From positions 62,001 through 126,000 of the forward strand of contig NZ_JAQAGZ010000025.1 in assembly GCF_027533625.1 (NCBI RefSeq): a stretch of DNA of 64,000 nucleotides, given 5' to 3'. This document shows, one piece after another, positions 54,336-63,910 of this stretch. The notes under the pieces were generated by a model that made no database searches, was not told the DNA's origin, and saw nothing but the letters and a program-made list of their open reading frames with translations. Numbering within the stretch: position 1 is the stretch's first letter; every line of letters starts with the position of its first letter. This DNA is from Paenibacillus gyeongsangnamensis (GTDB lineage Bacteria; Bacillota; Bacilli; Paenibacillales; NBRC-103111). Made by a program: the position numbers and the translations under genes.

Positions 54336-54605
54336 CGTCCATTGTTGACGAGCCCGTTCGATAATCCGAATGTTCCTTACGGGCGCATAATTCCAATTTT
54401 CTTGGAAATTGGAGATAACCCTAAATCTAGTTAAAATATACCATTTTTATTTGAATAATCTTAACAACTCAACAGAAATCGATTTCCAATACCACTATAT
54501 CCCATTTTATAGGATTATTTAGGAAAAATATCCACTACCAATGGACTATCATTTTACTTGAAAGTTGGTAGGATCTCTGTAAATAGTTAAATATACTCAT
54601 TTTCC
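54336..54605. other. AT-rich intergenic region upstream of the first propeller phosphoesterase
   Basis: About 350 bp without a gene. TTAACA motifs at about 54464 and 54606 resemble Pho half-sites but lack a clear 11-bp periodicity. Confidence 0.35.
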
Positions 54606-54635
54606 TTAACAATTCTCTCATTTCTGTTCTATTAT
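54606..54635 (+). promoter_or_regulatory. possible promoter of the first propeller phosphoesterase gene
   Basis: TTAACA (54606-54611), 18-nt spacer, TATTAT (54630-54635), 57 nt before the ATG. Confidence 0.35.
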
Positions 54636-54691
54636 TTTCTGCTATTATTTAGAACTGTATTCTACAATCTAACACGAAAAGGAGACGAAAC

Positions 54692-57088
54692 ATGAAAAAG
54701 CCTATCAAAAGTAAAAAGATCATTGCAAGTGTTGCTTTGTCTGCGGTACTGTTCGGCTCGGGAAGTGTTTTTGCTGCTTCTACGCTCGTGGCAGGTCCCA
54801 AAGCAGATGGCACTGGGGTGAACAGTCACGGTTGGTCGCTTACACCAGCTGGGACACAAGTAAATTTGGGGAATAAACCTTTCGGGGCCGCCATTAGCCC
54901 GGACCACAAATATCTGATTGTTTCAAATGACGGTTCACCGAAATCGCTGCAGGTTGTAGACGTGCTGCAACAGAAAGTCGTATTTGAGGTGAAACCGCCA
55001 GAAGGGTTATTCCTTGGCGTAGTATTCAGCCCTGACGGAAAAACCGTTTATGCCTCAGGCGTAAAAGACAAAATTACCGTGTTCCAATTTGATAACGGAA
55101 TACTTACGGAGAAAGCCCCTATTGTGATGCAGGGGGCCCAGTCGCTCAATCCTTTCTTGAATATGACTTCCTTTTCACCAGCCGGGATCTCCATTTCTTC
55201 GGACGGAAAATTCCTGTACACAGCCAATAACATGAACAATTCCGTTTCCATGATCGACCTTTCTACGGGACAAGTCAAAGCAACAACGAATGTAGGAAAC
55301 CATCCTTATACGGCGTTTCTTACCCATAATGGCGGTATGCTGTATGTTACCAATTGGGGAGAGAGCAGTGTCAGTGTTTTAAATCCGAATGATTTGTCGG
55401 TTGTACATACGATTGCGGTAGGCCTGCACCCCAATGCGATTGCGGAGAATCCGGTTAATGGTATGATTTATGTAGCCAATTCCGACAGTGACGAAATCTC
55501 GATCATTGATCCTGCAAAACAACAAGAGATCCAAAAGATTTCATTGGCTCCTTTTAAAGGAGCACAAGTCGGTTCTATTCCGAATGCTTTAACTATAAGT
55601 CAAGACGGGAAAACGATGTATGTATCCAATGCCGGAAATAACGATATTGCGGTAGTTGATCTCGACAGCGGAAAGGGACCTGAAGTAAAAGGGTTGATTC
55701 CAACCGCATGGTATCCGTCCGGGGTGTTTATCAATGAAGAAACCAAGCAACTGATGGTTATCAACACAAAGGGATTGGGATCGGGCCCCAATACACAGCA
55801 TCAATATATTGGTAGCTTAATTAAAGGATCCCTGTCTTTCATTAATATACCGGATGATAAACAATTAAAACAATATACCAAACAGGTTGAAGACAATAAC
55901 ACGGTTTACAAGGTTGAGGGCGACGGCTGGTTGAAAGGGTTCACAGGAGAAGACAACAACCCGATCCCGCAATTTGAAGGTCAAAAATCTCCTATTAAAC
56001 ATGTCATTTATGTGATCAGGGAAAATCGTACGTATGACCAAGTATTAGGCGATTTGGGAAAAGGAAACGGGGACCCGAGCTTAACCGAGTTCGGTAGGTC
56101 GATTACACCAAACATTCACAAACTCGCTGAACAGTATGTCACTTTAGACAATTTCTATGTTGATGCTGAAGCCAGCCCGGACGGACATGACTGGACGGTG
56201 TCTGGGATAGCAAATGACTTTAAAGAAAAATCTTATCGTCAATCGGATCATCTCTATGATTACGAAGGAAAGGATTCGGCTGAATATTCCCAATCCGGTC
56301 ACATTTGGAACAACTTTATGAATCATGGCCTAACGTTCCGCAACTACGGCGAAATGACTAGAAATGATGCAACTACGAATCAATGGGTACCGAACGATAA
56401 ATCGGTTGGCAGCAATAATGACGTGAATTACCCGGGCTGGACATTAGCTTATACGGACCTTCAACGTTTTGATGAATGGAATAATGAATTCCAACAATTC
56501 GTTAAAAACGGCAATCTCCCGGCCTTAGAAACCGTTCAAATGCCTGGGGATCATACGAACGGTACAAAGCCTGGCACCTATACACCGCAAGCATTTGTAG
56601 CACAGAATGACCTTGCCATCGGGAAAATGGTGGATGCAGTAAGCCATTCCCCTTACTGGAAAGATACGGCGATTTTCGTAATCGAAGATGATGCACAAGC
56701 AGGAGCGGACCACGTAGACGCTCATCGTACTGAAGCGCTTGTCATCAGCCCGTATACGCAAACCGGAAAAGTGGACAGCACCTTCTATAGTACGTCATCC
56801 ATGCTTCGTACAATGGAATTGTTTTTCGGTTTGAAGCCGATGACCCAGTTTGACGCATCCGCCATTCCTATGCTGAATTCGTTCACCAATCATCCGAACT
56901 TTGCTCCTTACAAGATAGAGCAGCCGCAGTATCCAATTGACCTGAAGAACGGTCAAAACGCACCGATGGCGCAAGTATCGATGAATTTAGACTTCTCCAA
57001 GCCGGATGCTGCAGACCCTGATACGCTTAATCGTGTTTTATGGGCGGCTACTAAAGGAAACCAGCCTTACCCTAAAAATGTGAGATAA
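54692..57088 (+). CDS. secreted YVTN beta-propeller / phosphoesterase fusion, copy 1
   Basis: 798 residues. Signal peptide MKKPIKSKKIIASVALSAVL, cleavage near VFAAS. Residues about 50-400 form a propeller of YVTN-type repeats (LYTANNMNNSVSMIDLSTGQ, LYVTNWGESSVSVLNPNDLS, IYVANSDSDEISIIDPAKQQ, MYVSNAGNNDIAVVDLDSGK). From about 430 a phosphoesterase domain (phospholipase C/acid phosphatase AcpA type) follows, with VIYVIRENRTYDQVLGDLG, MPGDHTNG and FVIEDDAQAGADHVDAHRTE carrying the expected Glu/Asp/His sites. Likely hydrolyses extracellular phosphate esters or phospholipids. AAAGGAG precedes the ATG. The paralogue follows at 57252. Confidence 0.9.
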   Translation: MKKPIKSKKIIASVALSAVLFGSGSVFAASTLVAGPKADGTGVNSHGWSLTPAGTQVNLGNKPFGAAISPDHKYLIVSNDGSPKSLQVVDVLQQKVVFEVKPPEGLFLGVVFSPDGKTVYASGVKDKITVFQFDNGILTEKAPIVMQGAQSLNPFLNMTSFSPAGISISSDGKFLYTANNMNNSVSMIDLSTGQVKATTNVGNHPYTAFLTHNGGMLYVTNWGESSVSVLNPNDLSVVHTIAVGLHPNAIAENPVNGMIYVANSDSDEISIIDPAKQQEIQKISLAPFKGAQVGSIPNALTISQDGKTMYVSNAGNNDIAVVDLDSGKGPEVKGLIPTAWYPSGVFINEETKQLMVINTKGLGSGPNTQHQYIGSLIKGSLSFINIPDDKQLKQYTKQVEDNNTVYKVEGDGWLKGFTGEDNNPIPQFEGQKSPIKHVIYVIRENRTYDQVLGDLGKGNGDPSLTEFGRSITPNIHKLAEQYVTLDNFYVDAEASPDGHDWTVSGIANDFKEKSYRQSDHLYDYEGKDSAEYSQSGHIWNNFMNHGLTFRNYGEMTRNDATTNQWVPNDKSVGSNNDVNYPGWTLAYTDLQRFDEWNNEFQQFVKNGNLPALETVQMPGDHTNGTKPGTYTPQAFVAQNDLAIGKMVDAVSHSPYWKDTAIFVIEDDAQAGADHVDAHRTEALVISPYTQTGKVDSTFYSTSSMLRTMELFFGLKPMTQFDASAIPMLNSFTNHPNFAPYKIEQPQYPIDLKNGQNAPMAQVSMNLDFSKPDAADPDTLNRVLWAATKGNQPYPKNVR

Positions 57089-57109
57089 AAATCATAAACT
57101 ACAGCACCT

Positions 57110-57156
57110 AGTCTGAACCTTCTCACCGTATCCGGCTTGATCATGGCTATGGGCCA
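57110..57156 (+). pseudogene. short fragment of an RND-pump gene
   Basis: About 47 nt encode SLNLLTVSGLIMAMGQ, nearly identical at the DNA level to positions 61477-61523 of the RND gene in this window (SLNILTVSGLIVAMGR). Differences are scattered single bases. It lies alone between the two propeller phosphoesterases. Confidence 0.55.
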
Positions 57157-57190
57157 GCTAACTTTAACAACACTCATGATAATACCAAAA

Positions 57191-57229
57191 CAGGCTCAAT
57201 TAGTCATAGAAAATGACTAATTGAGCCTG
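57191..57229. repeat. perfect 17-bp hairpin between the paralogues
   Basis: CAGGCTCAATTAGTCAT and its complement with a 5-nt loop. No T-run on the plus strand (TAGATAAAC); TTTTGG on the minus strand. It may act as a processing or partial termination site ahead of the second gene. Confidence 0.6.
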
Positions 57230-57251
57230 TAGATAAACAAAAGGAGAGAAA

Positions 57252-59969
57252 ATGATGAAAATTAAGAGCAAGAAAAAGCTAGTCACTGTAATTACGCTAG
57301 CAGCACTAACTTTCAGTTCAAGCGTAGCCTTCGCAAAGTACGCATATCCAACGTATACTGTTGGACAGCAAACAGATGGTTCAGTAGTTACAACAACTGA
57401 TCAGGTTCTAACCCCTGCGGGACAGCAGGTTCAGATCGGAGGAGTCAGGCCAAACGCGGTCGCACTAAGTCCCGATGGGAAAACAGCTGCCTTTCTTACC
57501 TCCGGCGCGGACTTCGTCACTGTGGTGGATCTCGCGACAGGCACGAAGAAACAGACATTAAAAATATCGGATGGAAGAAGCGGCGGACCACCCTCCGGTA
57601 TCACCTACTCGAAGGACGGCAGCAAACTGTTCGCCTCTGATACCAGCGGCAAGATCATGATTGCGGATGTCAAAGCTGACGGTACACTGACTCTTAATTC
57701 ATTAGTAAAACTGCCGAAAAGCAGCACGAGTCCTTCCTGGGCCGGTCCTTGGCCAGTCGGTCTTGCTCTCTCCGATGATGGAAAAACACTTTATATTGCG
57801 CTTAGTGGCAATAACACACTTGGTGTATTCGATATCGCTACTCAGAATCTTGTGGACGAGATACCGGTGGGTAACGCTCCTTATGGCGTGGTCGTAGTAG
57901 GCAACAAGGCGTATGTGAGTAACGAAGGCGGGCGTCCGGCAACGGCTGGTGATTTCACCAATAAGTCGGACGGGACAAACATTGTAGCCGATAAACAGTC
58001 AGGTTCCGCATCGACCGGGACGGTCTCCGTAGTTGACTTGAATACCCATAAAACATTGCAAAGTATTACGGTGGGATTGCATCCAACGAACATGAACTTA
58101 CATGATCATTACCTATTTGTGGCCAACACCAACAGTGACAGTATTTCTGTTATCGACACCACAAGTAACAACCTGGTCAAAACAATCAACATTCAACCGT
58201 TTCCAGATGCCCCCTTCGGCAGCACACCTACTGGGCTGACGATGACGGGAGATGGAAAGCTGGTTGTGAGTCTGGGTACAAACAACGCTTTAGGAGTCTA
58301 CAAGTGGCAAGGACCTACCCAACCGGTGAGCTTTGAAGGACTTATTCCGACGGGCTGGTACCCAGCCGATGTTACAGTGGACAATCAGCAGCGCTTAATT
58401 GTTGCGAATCTTAAGGGGATTGGCTCACTGGGTGACGGAAACGCCCGGGCTAAAATGGCTTACTCCCAAGTGGGCACAGTTTCCATTATCCCTGTTCCGA
58501 AATCAGAAGAAATTCAAAACTACACGAAACAAGTATTCAAGAACAATAACTGGAACCATGCCAATAAAGAAGATAATGGCCAAAATCAAGACAATGCACA
58601 AAATAAAGACAACAATGGTCAGGATCATCAAACGATAGCAATACCCCAGCATATCGGCGATCCATCACTAATCAAACACGTGTTCTTTATTATCAAAGAA
58701 AATCGTACCTATGACCAAGTGTTAGGAGATGACACAAGGGGTAATGGTGCTCCTGATCTTGTTCAATTTGGCAAGCAGGTTACACCAAACGAGCATGCTC
58801 TTGTTGCACAATTCCCATTGTTAGACAACTTCTACGCGAGCGGGATTGCCTCGGATGAAGGGCATCAGTGGCTCGATGAGGCGTACGTGTCGAGCTATCT
58901 CGAGAAGATGGAGTACAGCGGTCCAGAGCGTGGCTACCCTTACTATGGTGGTGATAGTCTAGCTTATTCTCCTGCAGGTTTCATATGGGAGAACGCTACT
59001 AAACATGGGCGTACGGTACGGAATTATGGAGAATATGCAAACCAATTTAACGGACCCCAAAATATAAACTGGGCGAATTCTAAAACATGGTTCAACTGGT
59101 ATAATGACTCTCAGATCCTGGAAGGAAAAAAATCCGGTTCACTTAACGCACCAATCGGTACGTACCAAGCAACCTCGGATGTCCCTTCTAACAATTGGTT
59201 ATTAAACCATGATTATCCTGCATTTACTAGCGTTTCCATTCCCGACCAATACCGCGCCGATATTTTCCAGCAAGAGTTTGCCGGATACGTGAAGAATGGA
59301 AATCTGCCCAATCTGGTGATGATGTCGTTGCCTCAAGATCACACCGGAGGAACAAGCCCGGGATTCCCAACACCGCGAGCTCAGGTAGCCGATAATGATC
59401 TAGCCCTCGGCCGAATCGTTGATACCATCAGCCATAGCCCATATTGGAAGGACTCCGCGATCTTTGTTGTTGAGGATGATGCTCAGAGCGGCACTGACCA
59501 TGTTGACGGACACCGGACTACGGGATTCGTTATTAGCCCGTACGCGAAACGAAACATTGTAGATAGCACATACTATACGCAAATTGACATCGTTCGTACC
59601 ATTGAGCAAATCCTGGGACTGTCACCTATGAACCAAATGGACTGGGCGGCTAGACCGATGAATGATGTCTTTACGAATTCCGCTGATCTTACTCCATATA
59701 ACGTTTTGCAGAATAATATACCGCTGGATGAGGTCAATCCACAACCAACGGCAATGAATAATACCGTACAACAAGCATGGGCCGCAGCATCGACGCAAAG
59801 TATCAAGAGTCAAGATGATCTTGATAAACATCCGAATCTGTTGAACCATGCAACCTGGTACGCTACAAAAGGTTTCACTACCCCTTATCCGGGAGACAAT
59901 AAAGTTCTTCTTCCGAATGAGGTTCAGGAACCCGTCGTAAGTAATAATAACGGAAAAGCAAACGACTGA
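57252..59969 (+). CDS. secreted YVTN beta-propeller / phosphoesterase fusion, copy 2
   Basis: 905 residues, paralogous to the preceding gene. Signal peptide ends near VAFAKYA. Propeller repeats at about 50-420 (LYIALSGNNTLGVFDIATQN, LFVANTNSDSISVIDTTSNN). A Asn/Gln/Asp/Lys-rich linker (about 434-465, DNGQNQDNAQNKDNNGQDHQ) absent from copy 1 joins to the phosphoesterase domain (VFFIIKENRTYDQVLGDDTR, LPQDHTGG, FVVEDDAQSGTDHVDGHRTT), with the same acidic and His sites. The C-terminus is about 60 residues longer. AAAGGAG precedes the ATG. The two genes likely arose by an old duplication, as identity is only moderate. Confidence 0.9.
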   Translation: MMKIKSKKKLVTVITLAALTFSSSVAFAKYAYPTYTVGQQTDGSVVTTTDQVLTPAGQQVQIGGVRPNAVALSPDGKTAAFLTSGADFVTVVDLATGTKKQTLKISDGRSGGPPSGITYSKDGSKLFASDTSGKIMIADVKADGTLTLNSLVKLPKSSTSPSWAGPWPVGLALSDDGKTLYIALSGNNTLGVFDIATQNLVDEIPVGNAPYGVVVVGNKAYVSNEGGRPATAGDFTNKSDGTNIVADKQSGSASTGTVSVVDLNTHKTLQSITVGLHPTNMNLHDHYLFVANTNSDSISVIDTTSNNLVKTINIQPFPDAPFGSTPTGLTMTGDGKLVVSLGTNNALGVYKWQGPTQPVSFEGLIPTGWYPADVTVDNQQRLIVANLKGIGSLGDGNARAKMAYSQVGTVSIIPVPKSEEIQNYTKQVFKNNNWNHANKEDNGQNQDNAQNKDNNGQDHQTIAIPQHIGDPSLIKHVFFIIKENRTYDQVLGDDTRGNGAPDLVQFGKQVTPNEHALVAQFPLLDNFYASGIASDEGHQWLDEAYVSSYLEKMEYSGPERGYPYYGGDSLAYSPAGFIWENATKHGRTVRNYGEYANQFNGPQNINWANSKTWFNWYNDSQILEGKKSGSLNAPIGTYQATSDVPSNNWLLNHDYPAFTSVSIPDQYRADIFQQEFAGYVKNGNLPNLVMMSLPQDHTGGTSPGFPTPRAQVADNDLALGRIVDTISHSPYWKDSAIFVVEDDAQSGTDHVDGHRTTGFVISPYAKRNIVDSTYYTQIDIVRTIEQILGLSPMNQMDWAARPMNDVFTNSADLTPYNVLQNNIPLDEVNPQPTAMNNTVQQAWAAASTQSIKSQDDLDKHPNLLNHATWYATKGFTTPYPGDNKVLLPNEVQEPVVSNNNGKAND

Positions 59970-60068
59970 TCTTCTGAAAATCATTTCTGTAGGCTCGTAT
60001 AGCATTCGCACTCGAACCTCTTGGATATCTCACCGTATGAGAAAGTATTCAGCGTTTTAAAAAGGATA

Positions 60069-60093
60069 GAAGGCAGCGATATTCGCTGCCTTC
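60069..60093 (+). terminator. terminator after second propeller phosphoesterase
   Basis: GAAGGCAGCGA and TCGCTGCCTTC arms with a 3-nt loop, followed by AGTCTTTG. About 100 nt past the stop at 59969. Confidence 0.65.
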
Positions 60094-60327
60094 AGTCTTT
60101 GTACCATCAGCATGGGCGTCATCTATCACCGTGTGCGACCCGCAAGTTACGGTAGTGTGAGAAGAGGGACTTGCCGTCCTCTCTTACTCGATTCTTATTA
60201 TTATGCAGAACGCAATCCTTTCTTTGTTTGGTTTCTGAATAATTAAATTTGATGAGCAAATGCGCCTCAAGGACATGGGTTTCCCTACATTTTATTCATT
60301 TTAGAGAAAGGATTGGGAATCCAAAAG
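60094..60327. other. intergenic before the RND gene
   Basis: No gene. AGAAAGGA at 60303-60310 lies somewhat far from the ATG at 60328. Confidence 0.35.
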
Positions 60328-63300
60328 ATGAACAAACTTATTGAAGCGACAATGAAACGAACCGTTCTAATCATCACCTCTCTCGTTCTCATTCTGGTTT
60401 GGGGAGGAGTGTCCGCTTACCAGATGCAGCGGGATTACCTGCCGCCGATCAATAATCCTACCCTGATGGTATCGATTCACGCTCAGGATTATCAAGCGGC
60501 TCAAGTAAAAACTTTCATTTCGGGGCCAATCGAGCAGTCATTCCGAACGGTCAACGGTCTTGAAACCTTAGAGACCAACAGTTTTGACGGCGGACTCTTG
60601 ATAAGCTTGTATTTTCCTTTGGATTACAGTATGGACCGTGCGGAAAGCGATGTATCCTCTGCTTTGGATCATGTGGCTTTACCTGCGGATGTGGACAAGC
60701 CGGTTGTAACCCGGGTAAGTTCCAGTTCCTTTCCGATTATGAGACTGAGTCTTACCAGTCCGCCCGGAAAAGTGGATGAAAATACGTTGCGCACAACGGT
60801 TCAAACTAAAATAATCAATGAACTGAAGGCCATGCCGGGGGTAAGCGACATACGCGTCATCGGGGCAGGAAGCAACGGCTATGTATTATCCCTTCGGATG
60901 GCGGACTTGAGAAAAGCCGGATTGACTATAGACGATGTGAAACAATCGCTTTCCCAGGTTCATTGGACGTGGGCGCAGGGGAATATAACGAGCACCCAAG
61001 TGACCATTCCCCTCCAAGCTTCCGTATGGATGCAAAGTGAGCAGGATTTGAAGCAGCTGCCCATACACGGTTCGGATGGACATGTCGTTCCTCTCTCCGC
61101 CATTGGGGATGTTGCGAAATCGGTGGTTGATCTGAAAACGATATCCCGGACCGATGGATCGGCCAGCGTCGTGTTTGATGTATTGAAAACCCCGTCATCC
61201 AATATCACTGATGTATCACAGAGGATCCATGACCGGATCCAAAACATTCCGGGCCTCAGCCCTGGAGATATCCACCTGGCTGTGCTTTTCGACCAAGGTG
61301 AACAGGTGAAGTCTTCGTTGAACTCTCTGTTCAAAGAAGGGCTGTTAGGATGTCTGCTTTCGATGGTCTGCATTTTTCTCTTTTTCCGGAATGCACGGTC
61401 CTCAATGCTCATTGCCCTATCCCTTCCTATTTGTCTGTTGGCTACCACGGGACTGCTGAAGATGATGGGAATCAGTCTGAACATTCTCACCGTATCCGGT
61501 CTGATTGTGGCTATGGGCCGGGTTGTTGATGATTCGATCGTTATTCTTGACAACATGTACCGGAAAGCTCATGAATCGCGGGAGAAAGTGAATTCAGTGC
61601 TTTTGGCTGAAGCGGTTAGGGAAATGATACCCGCGATCGTATCCTCCACGGCAACAACCGTTGCCGTATACATTCCTATCGCGCTGGTCGGAGGCATGAT
61701 TAGTTCCGCTTTTTCCGGATTCGCGTGGTCTGTTGTCATTGCACTCCTAACGTCACTCTTGGTTGCTGTGTTTGTTGTCCCGGCTCTTTATCATCTATGG
61801 CAAGGAGGACGGAAGAACGATTCGGCGGTTTCCATTGAACCCGTTTCGCGCCGAGTGTTAAGCTGGGCTTTTCTAAGAAAAGGGAGGATTATCGCGGCTT
61901 TTGTTACGATTCTTTTGATTGCGGGTTCAGGCGCGTTTTTTCTGCCGGTAAATTTTCTGCCCGCCAATAAAATCGGACAAATTAACGTTCAATTGGAATT
62001 CTCCGAAGGAACTTCCTTGCCGGAAATGGACGCGACCGTAAGGCGAATGGAACAAACCTTGAAGTCGGATCCAAACATTACGACATTTTCTTCCGTTCTG
62101 GGATCCACGTTTACACCTCAATTTGACGATGTGTTCGACGCTGGCGGCGGATGGATTCAAGGCGCTAATATCGCCAATATTATGGTATCGATTAAAGAAA
62201 AGGCGAATGTCGATGTGATGACGGCCGAACTGCAGAAGCGGCTCTCTACCCTGGCGGGCAGTGCGATCTGTACCGTAACGAACCAAAACATTTCCGGGAA
62301 TGATTCACAGCTCAAAATCGATCTCTCCGGAGCGGACGCTGTAACGCTGGACAATGCCGCGACGACCATCAGGAGTAAGCTCCAGCTTGTGCCCGGGCTC
62401 AGCGTGGTGGGGGCGGCCGACAACAAAGAAGTTCTTCCCAGGGTTCAAATATCGCTGAATCAAGCTTCGATAGAGCAAACAGGAGTTGATACGGAGGCGA
62501 TCTTCCGGCGGATTCGGAATTATTTGTCCGAAGGGATGAGAATCGATGTCAGGGCAGGAAATAAGGAAACGATTCCGTTAGTCATCCATACCGATCTCAT
62601 CTCAAATATCGCAAATTCATCTGCTGGGAGCCCGAATGCAGATACTCTGACCTTACTTGGCAAAGAAACATTCAAGGGAAAAGACGGTCAAGACGTCCGG
62701 TTGGATCAACTCGCATCCGTCAGTACCGGAAACGGACAATCCGTCATACGAGAACGGGAAGGACGCCCCTTCTCAGTAGTGACGGCAAATATCACTTCAA
62801 GAGATATTGGAAAGGTGACCGGACAGGTGCAGGATACTATCGATCATTTGGCTCTACCTTCCGGAGTCAAGTACTCGATTAATGGGATTTCCGCCCAAGT
62901 GAATCAAATGATCCTTCAAATGGGCATTGCTTTGTCCGTTTCCATTGTACTGGTTCTGCTCATTGTAAGCATGGTCTTCCGGGGGTGGAGAGCGCCGCTG
63001 ACCGTACTGGTCTGCATTCCTTTCGCTTTTATCGGCTCCATAATCGGCATGCTGGTTTGGGGAGGAGAATGGAATCTTGCCGCGCTTGTCGGATTGTTGA
63101 TGCTATCGGGCATCGTGGCTACCAACGGAATCGTTCTCGTAGATAAAATTGAGCGCAACTTGGCCAGCGGAATGAATCCGAAGGAAGCGATACTGCAGGG
63201 GACCGTTTCCAGGGTACGTCCGGTCTTAATGACAGCGGCGGTAACCATTTTGACTCTGTTCCCGTTGTGCATCTCCGGCAGCGGAGATACCATCGTCTCA

Positions 63301-63453
63301 CAAACACTGGGAATCGTAGTCGTGTGTGGCATGATCAGTTCGACGATGATCAGTTTGCTGATTATTCCGCTCCTATATGAATGGATGCATTATCGTCGAC
63401 CTTTGGTTGTGAGGAAAAGAAATCTTAGCACCAAACCGGTCGTATCCCAATAA
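60328..63453 (+). CDS. RND efflux transporter (HAE1/AcrB-like)
   Basis: 1041 residues from the ATG at 60328; the open frame begins at a TTG (60313) that abuts the ribosome site. The RND plan is complete: TM1 (TVLIITSLVLILVWGGVSAY), first large periplasmic-side loop (SFDGGLLISLYF, VTRVSSSSFPIMRLSLTSPP), TM2-6 with SGLIVAMGRVVDDSIVILDN (proton-relay Asp pair, DD) and a second loop and TM8-12 (LLMLSGIVATNGIVLVDKIE). It resembles the Gram-positive HAE1/Swr-type pumps that export lipopeptides or drugs. No membrane fusion partner is encoded in this window. Confidence 0.9.
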   Translation: MNKLIEATMKRTVLIITSLVLILVWGGVSAYQMQRDYLPPINNPTLMVSIHAQDYQAAQVKTFISGPIEQSFRTVNGLETLETNSFDGGLLISLYFPLDYSMDRAESDVSSALDHVALPADVDKPVVTRVSSSSFPIMRLSLTSPPGKVDENTLRTTVQTKIINELKAMPGVSDIRVIGAGSNGYVLSLRMADLRKAGLTIDDVKQSLSQVHWTWAQGNITSTQVTIPLQASVWMQSEQDLKQLPIHGSDGHVVPLSAIGDVAKSVVDLKTISRTDGSASVVFDVLKTPSSNITDVSQRIHDRIQNIPGLSPGDIHLAVLFDQGEQVKSSLNSLFKEGLLGCLLSMVCIFLFFRNARSSMLIALSLPICLLATTGLLKMMGISLNILTVSGLIVAMGRVVDDSIVILDNMYRKAHESREKVNSVLLAEAVREMIPAIVSSTATTVAVYIPIALVGGMISSAFSGFAWSVVIALLTSLLVAVFVVPALYHLWQGGRKNDSAVSIEPVSRRVLSWAFLRKGRIIAAFVTILLIAGSGAFFLPVNFLPANKIGQINVQLEFSEGTSLPEMDATVRRMEQTLKSDPNITTFSSVLGSTFTPQFDDVFDAGGGWIQGANIANIMVSIKEKANVDVMTAELQKRLSTLAGSAICTVTNQNISGNDSQLKIDLSGADAVTLDNAATTIRSKLQLVPGLSVVGAADNKEVLPRVQISLNQASIEQTGVDTEAIFRRIRNYLSEGMRIDVRAGNKETIPLVIHTDLISNIANSSAGSPNADTLTLLGKETFKGKDGQDVRLDQLASVSTGNGQSVIREREGRPFSVVTANITSRDIGKVTGQVQDTIDHLALPSGVKYSINGISAQVNQMILQMGIALSVSIVLVLLIVSMVFRGWRAPLTVLVCIPFAFIGSIIGMLVWGGEWNLAALVGLLMLSGIVATNGIVLVDKIERNLASGMNPKEAILQGTVSRVRPVLMTAAVTILTLFPLCISGSGDTIVSQTLGIVVVCGMISSTMISLLIIPLLYEWMHYRRPLVVRKRNLSTKPVVSQ

Positions 63454-63513
63454 AGGTTGCCTCATCTTATTGGGGTACCACCACATAGCCATCAAGCTAA
63501 AATTTTTGAATGC

Positions 63514-63575
63514 CCCCAAAACGAAAAAAAAGCTATTCTTTATTTACAAAAAGAATAGCTTTTTTCGTTTTGGGG
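63514..63575. terminator. long bidirectional terminator hairpin after RND gene
   Basis: CCCCAAAACGAAAAAA with GCTATTCTTT pairs with its complement over 26 or so bases. Stems rich in A/T runs provide T-runs on both strands. An outer pair (CATCAAGCTAA at 63491, TTAGCTTGATG at 63590) flanks it. Confidence 0.75.
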
Positions 63576-63589
63576 ATCTATTTAATTTC

Positions 63590-63890
63590 TTAGCTTGATG
63601 GTTATGGTTGATCGCCATTTTGCTTAGTTCTTCTCTCATGTTTCAGATGCGAAGGCTTTTGCTGATGAAGAAAAAGAAAGAAGCCAGTGAATTCTTTTCT
63701 TTGCTCTTAGCTTGATGGGCATGGGGTAGAGACAGTAAATTAACGTTATCTAAACGAGCGTGTGAAAACCCCTTGAAATATAAAGGTCTGCACATTGTTT
63801 ACATGTATTCAATGTATTCTTGGTGGGAGCATCAACAAAAAACAGCCCAAAACTGAACAATACAGTCTTGGTCTGCTTTTTTCTGTTATT
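63590..63890. other. non-coding region with repeated TTAGCTTGATGG motif
   Basis: TTAGCTTGATGG occurs at about 63590 and 63707 and inverted at 63490. This may be an IS end or MITE remnant. A hairpin-like stretch near 63837-63883 (AAAACAGCCCAA and TTGGTCTGCTTTT) could terminate the minus-strand gene at the right edge. Confidence 0.35.
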
Positions 63891-63892
63891 CA

Positions 63893-63910
63893 ACTAACGT
63901 ACCCGTTAGT
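63893..63910. repeat. dispersed intergenic repeat core
   Basis: ACTAACGTACCCGTTAGT, where ACTAACG and CGTTAGT form a dyad. The stop codon of the right-edge gene lies within it. Confidence 0.55.

Noticed and set aside
54457..54620. Pho-box array before the first propeller phosphoesterase
   Set aside because: TTAACA occurs twice but the neighbouring repeats do not keep an 11-bp period, so the evidence is too weak to call.
60960..61556. Minus-strand 198-codon frame within the RND gene
   Set aside because: Antisense to a complete RND transporter; no supporting signals.
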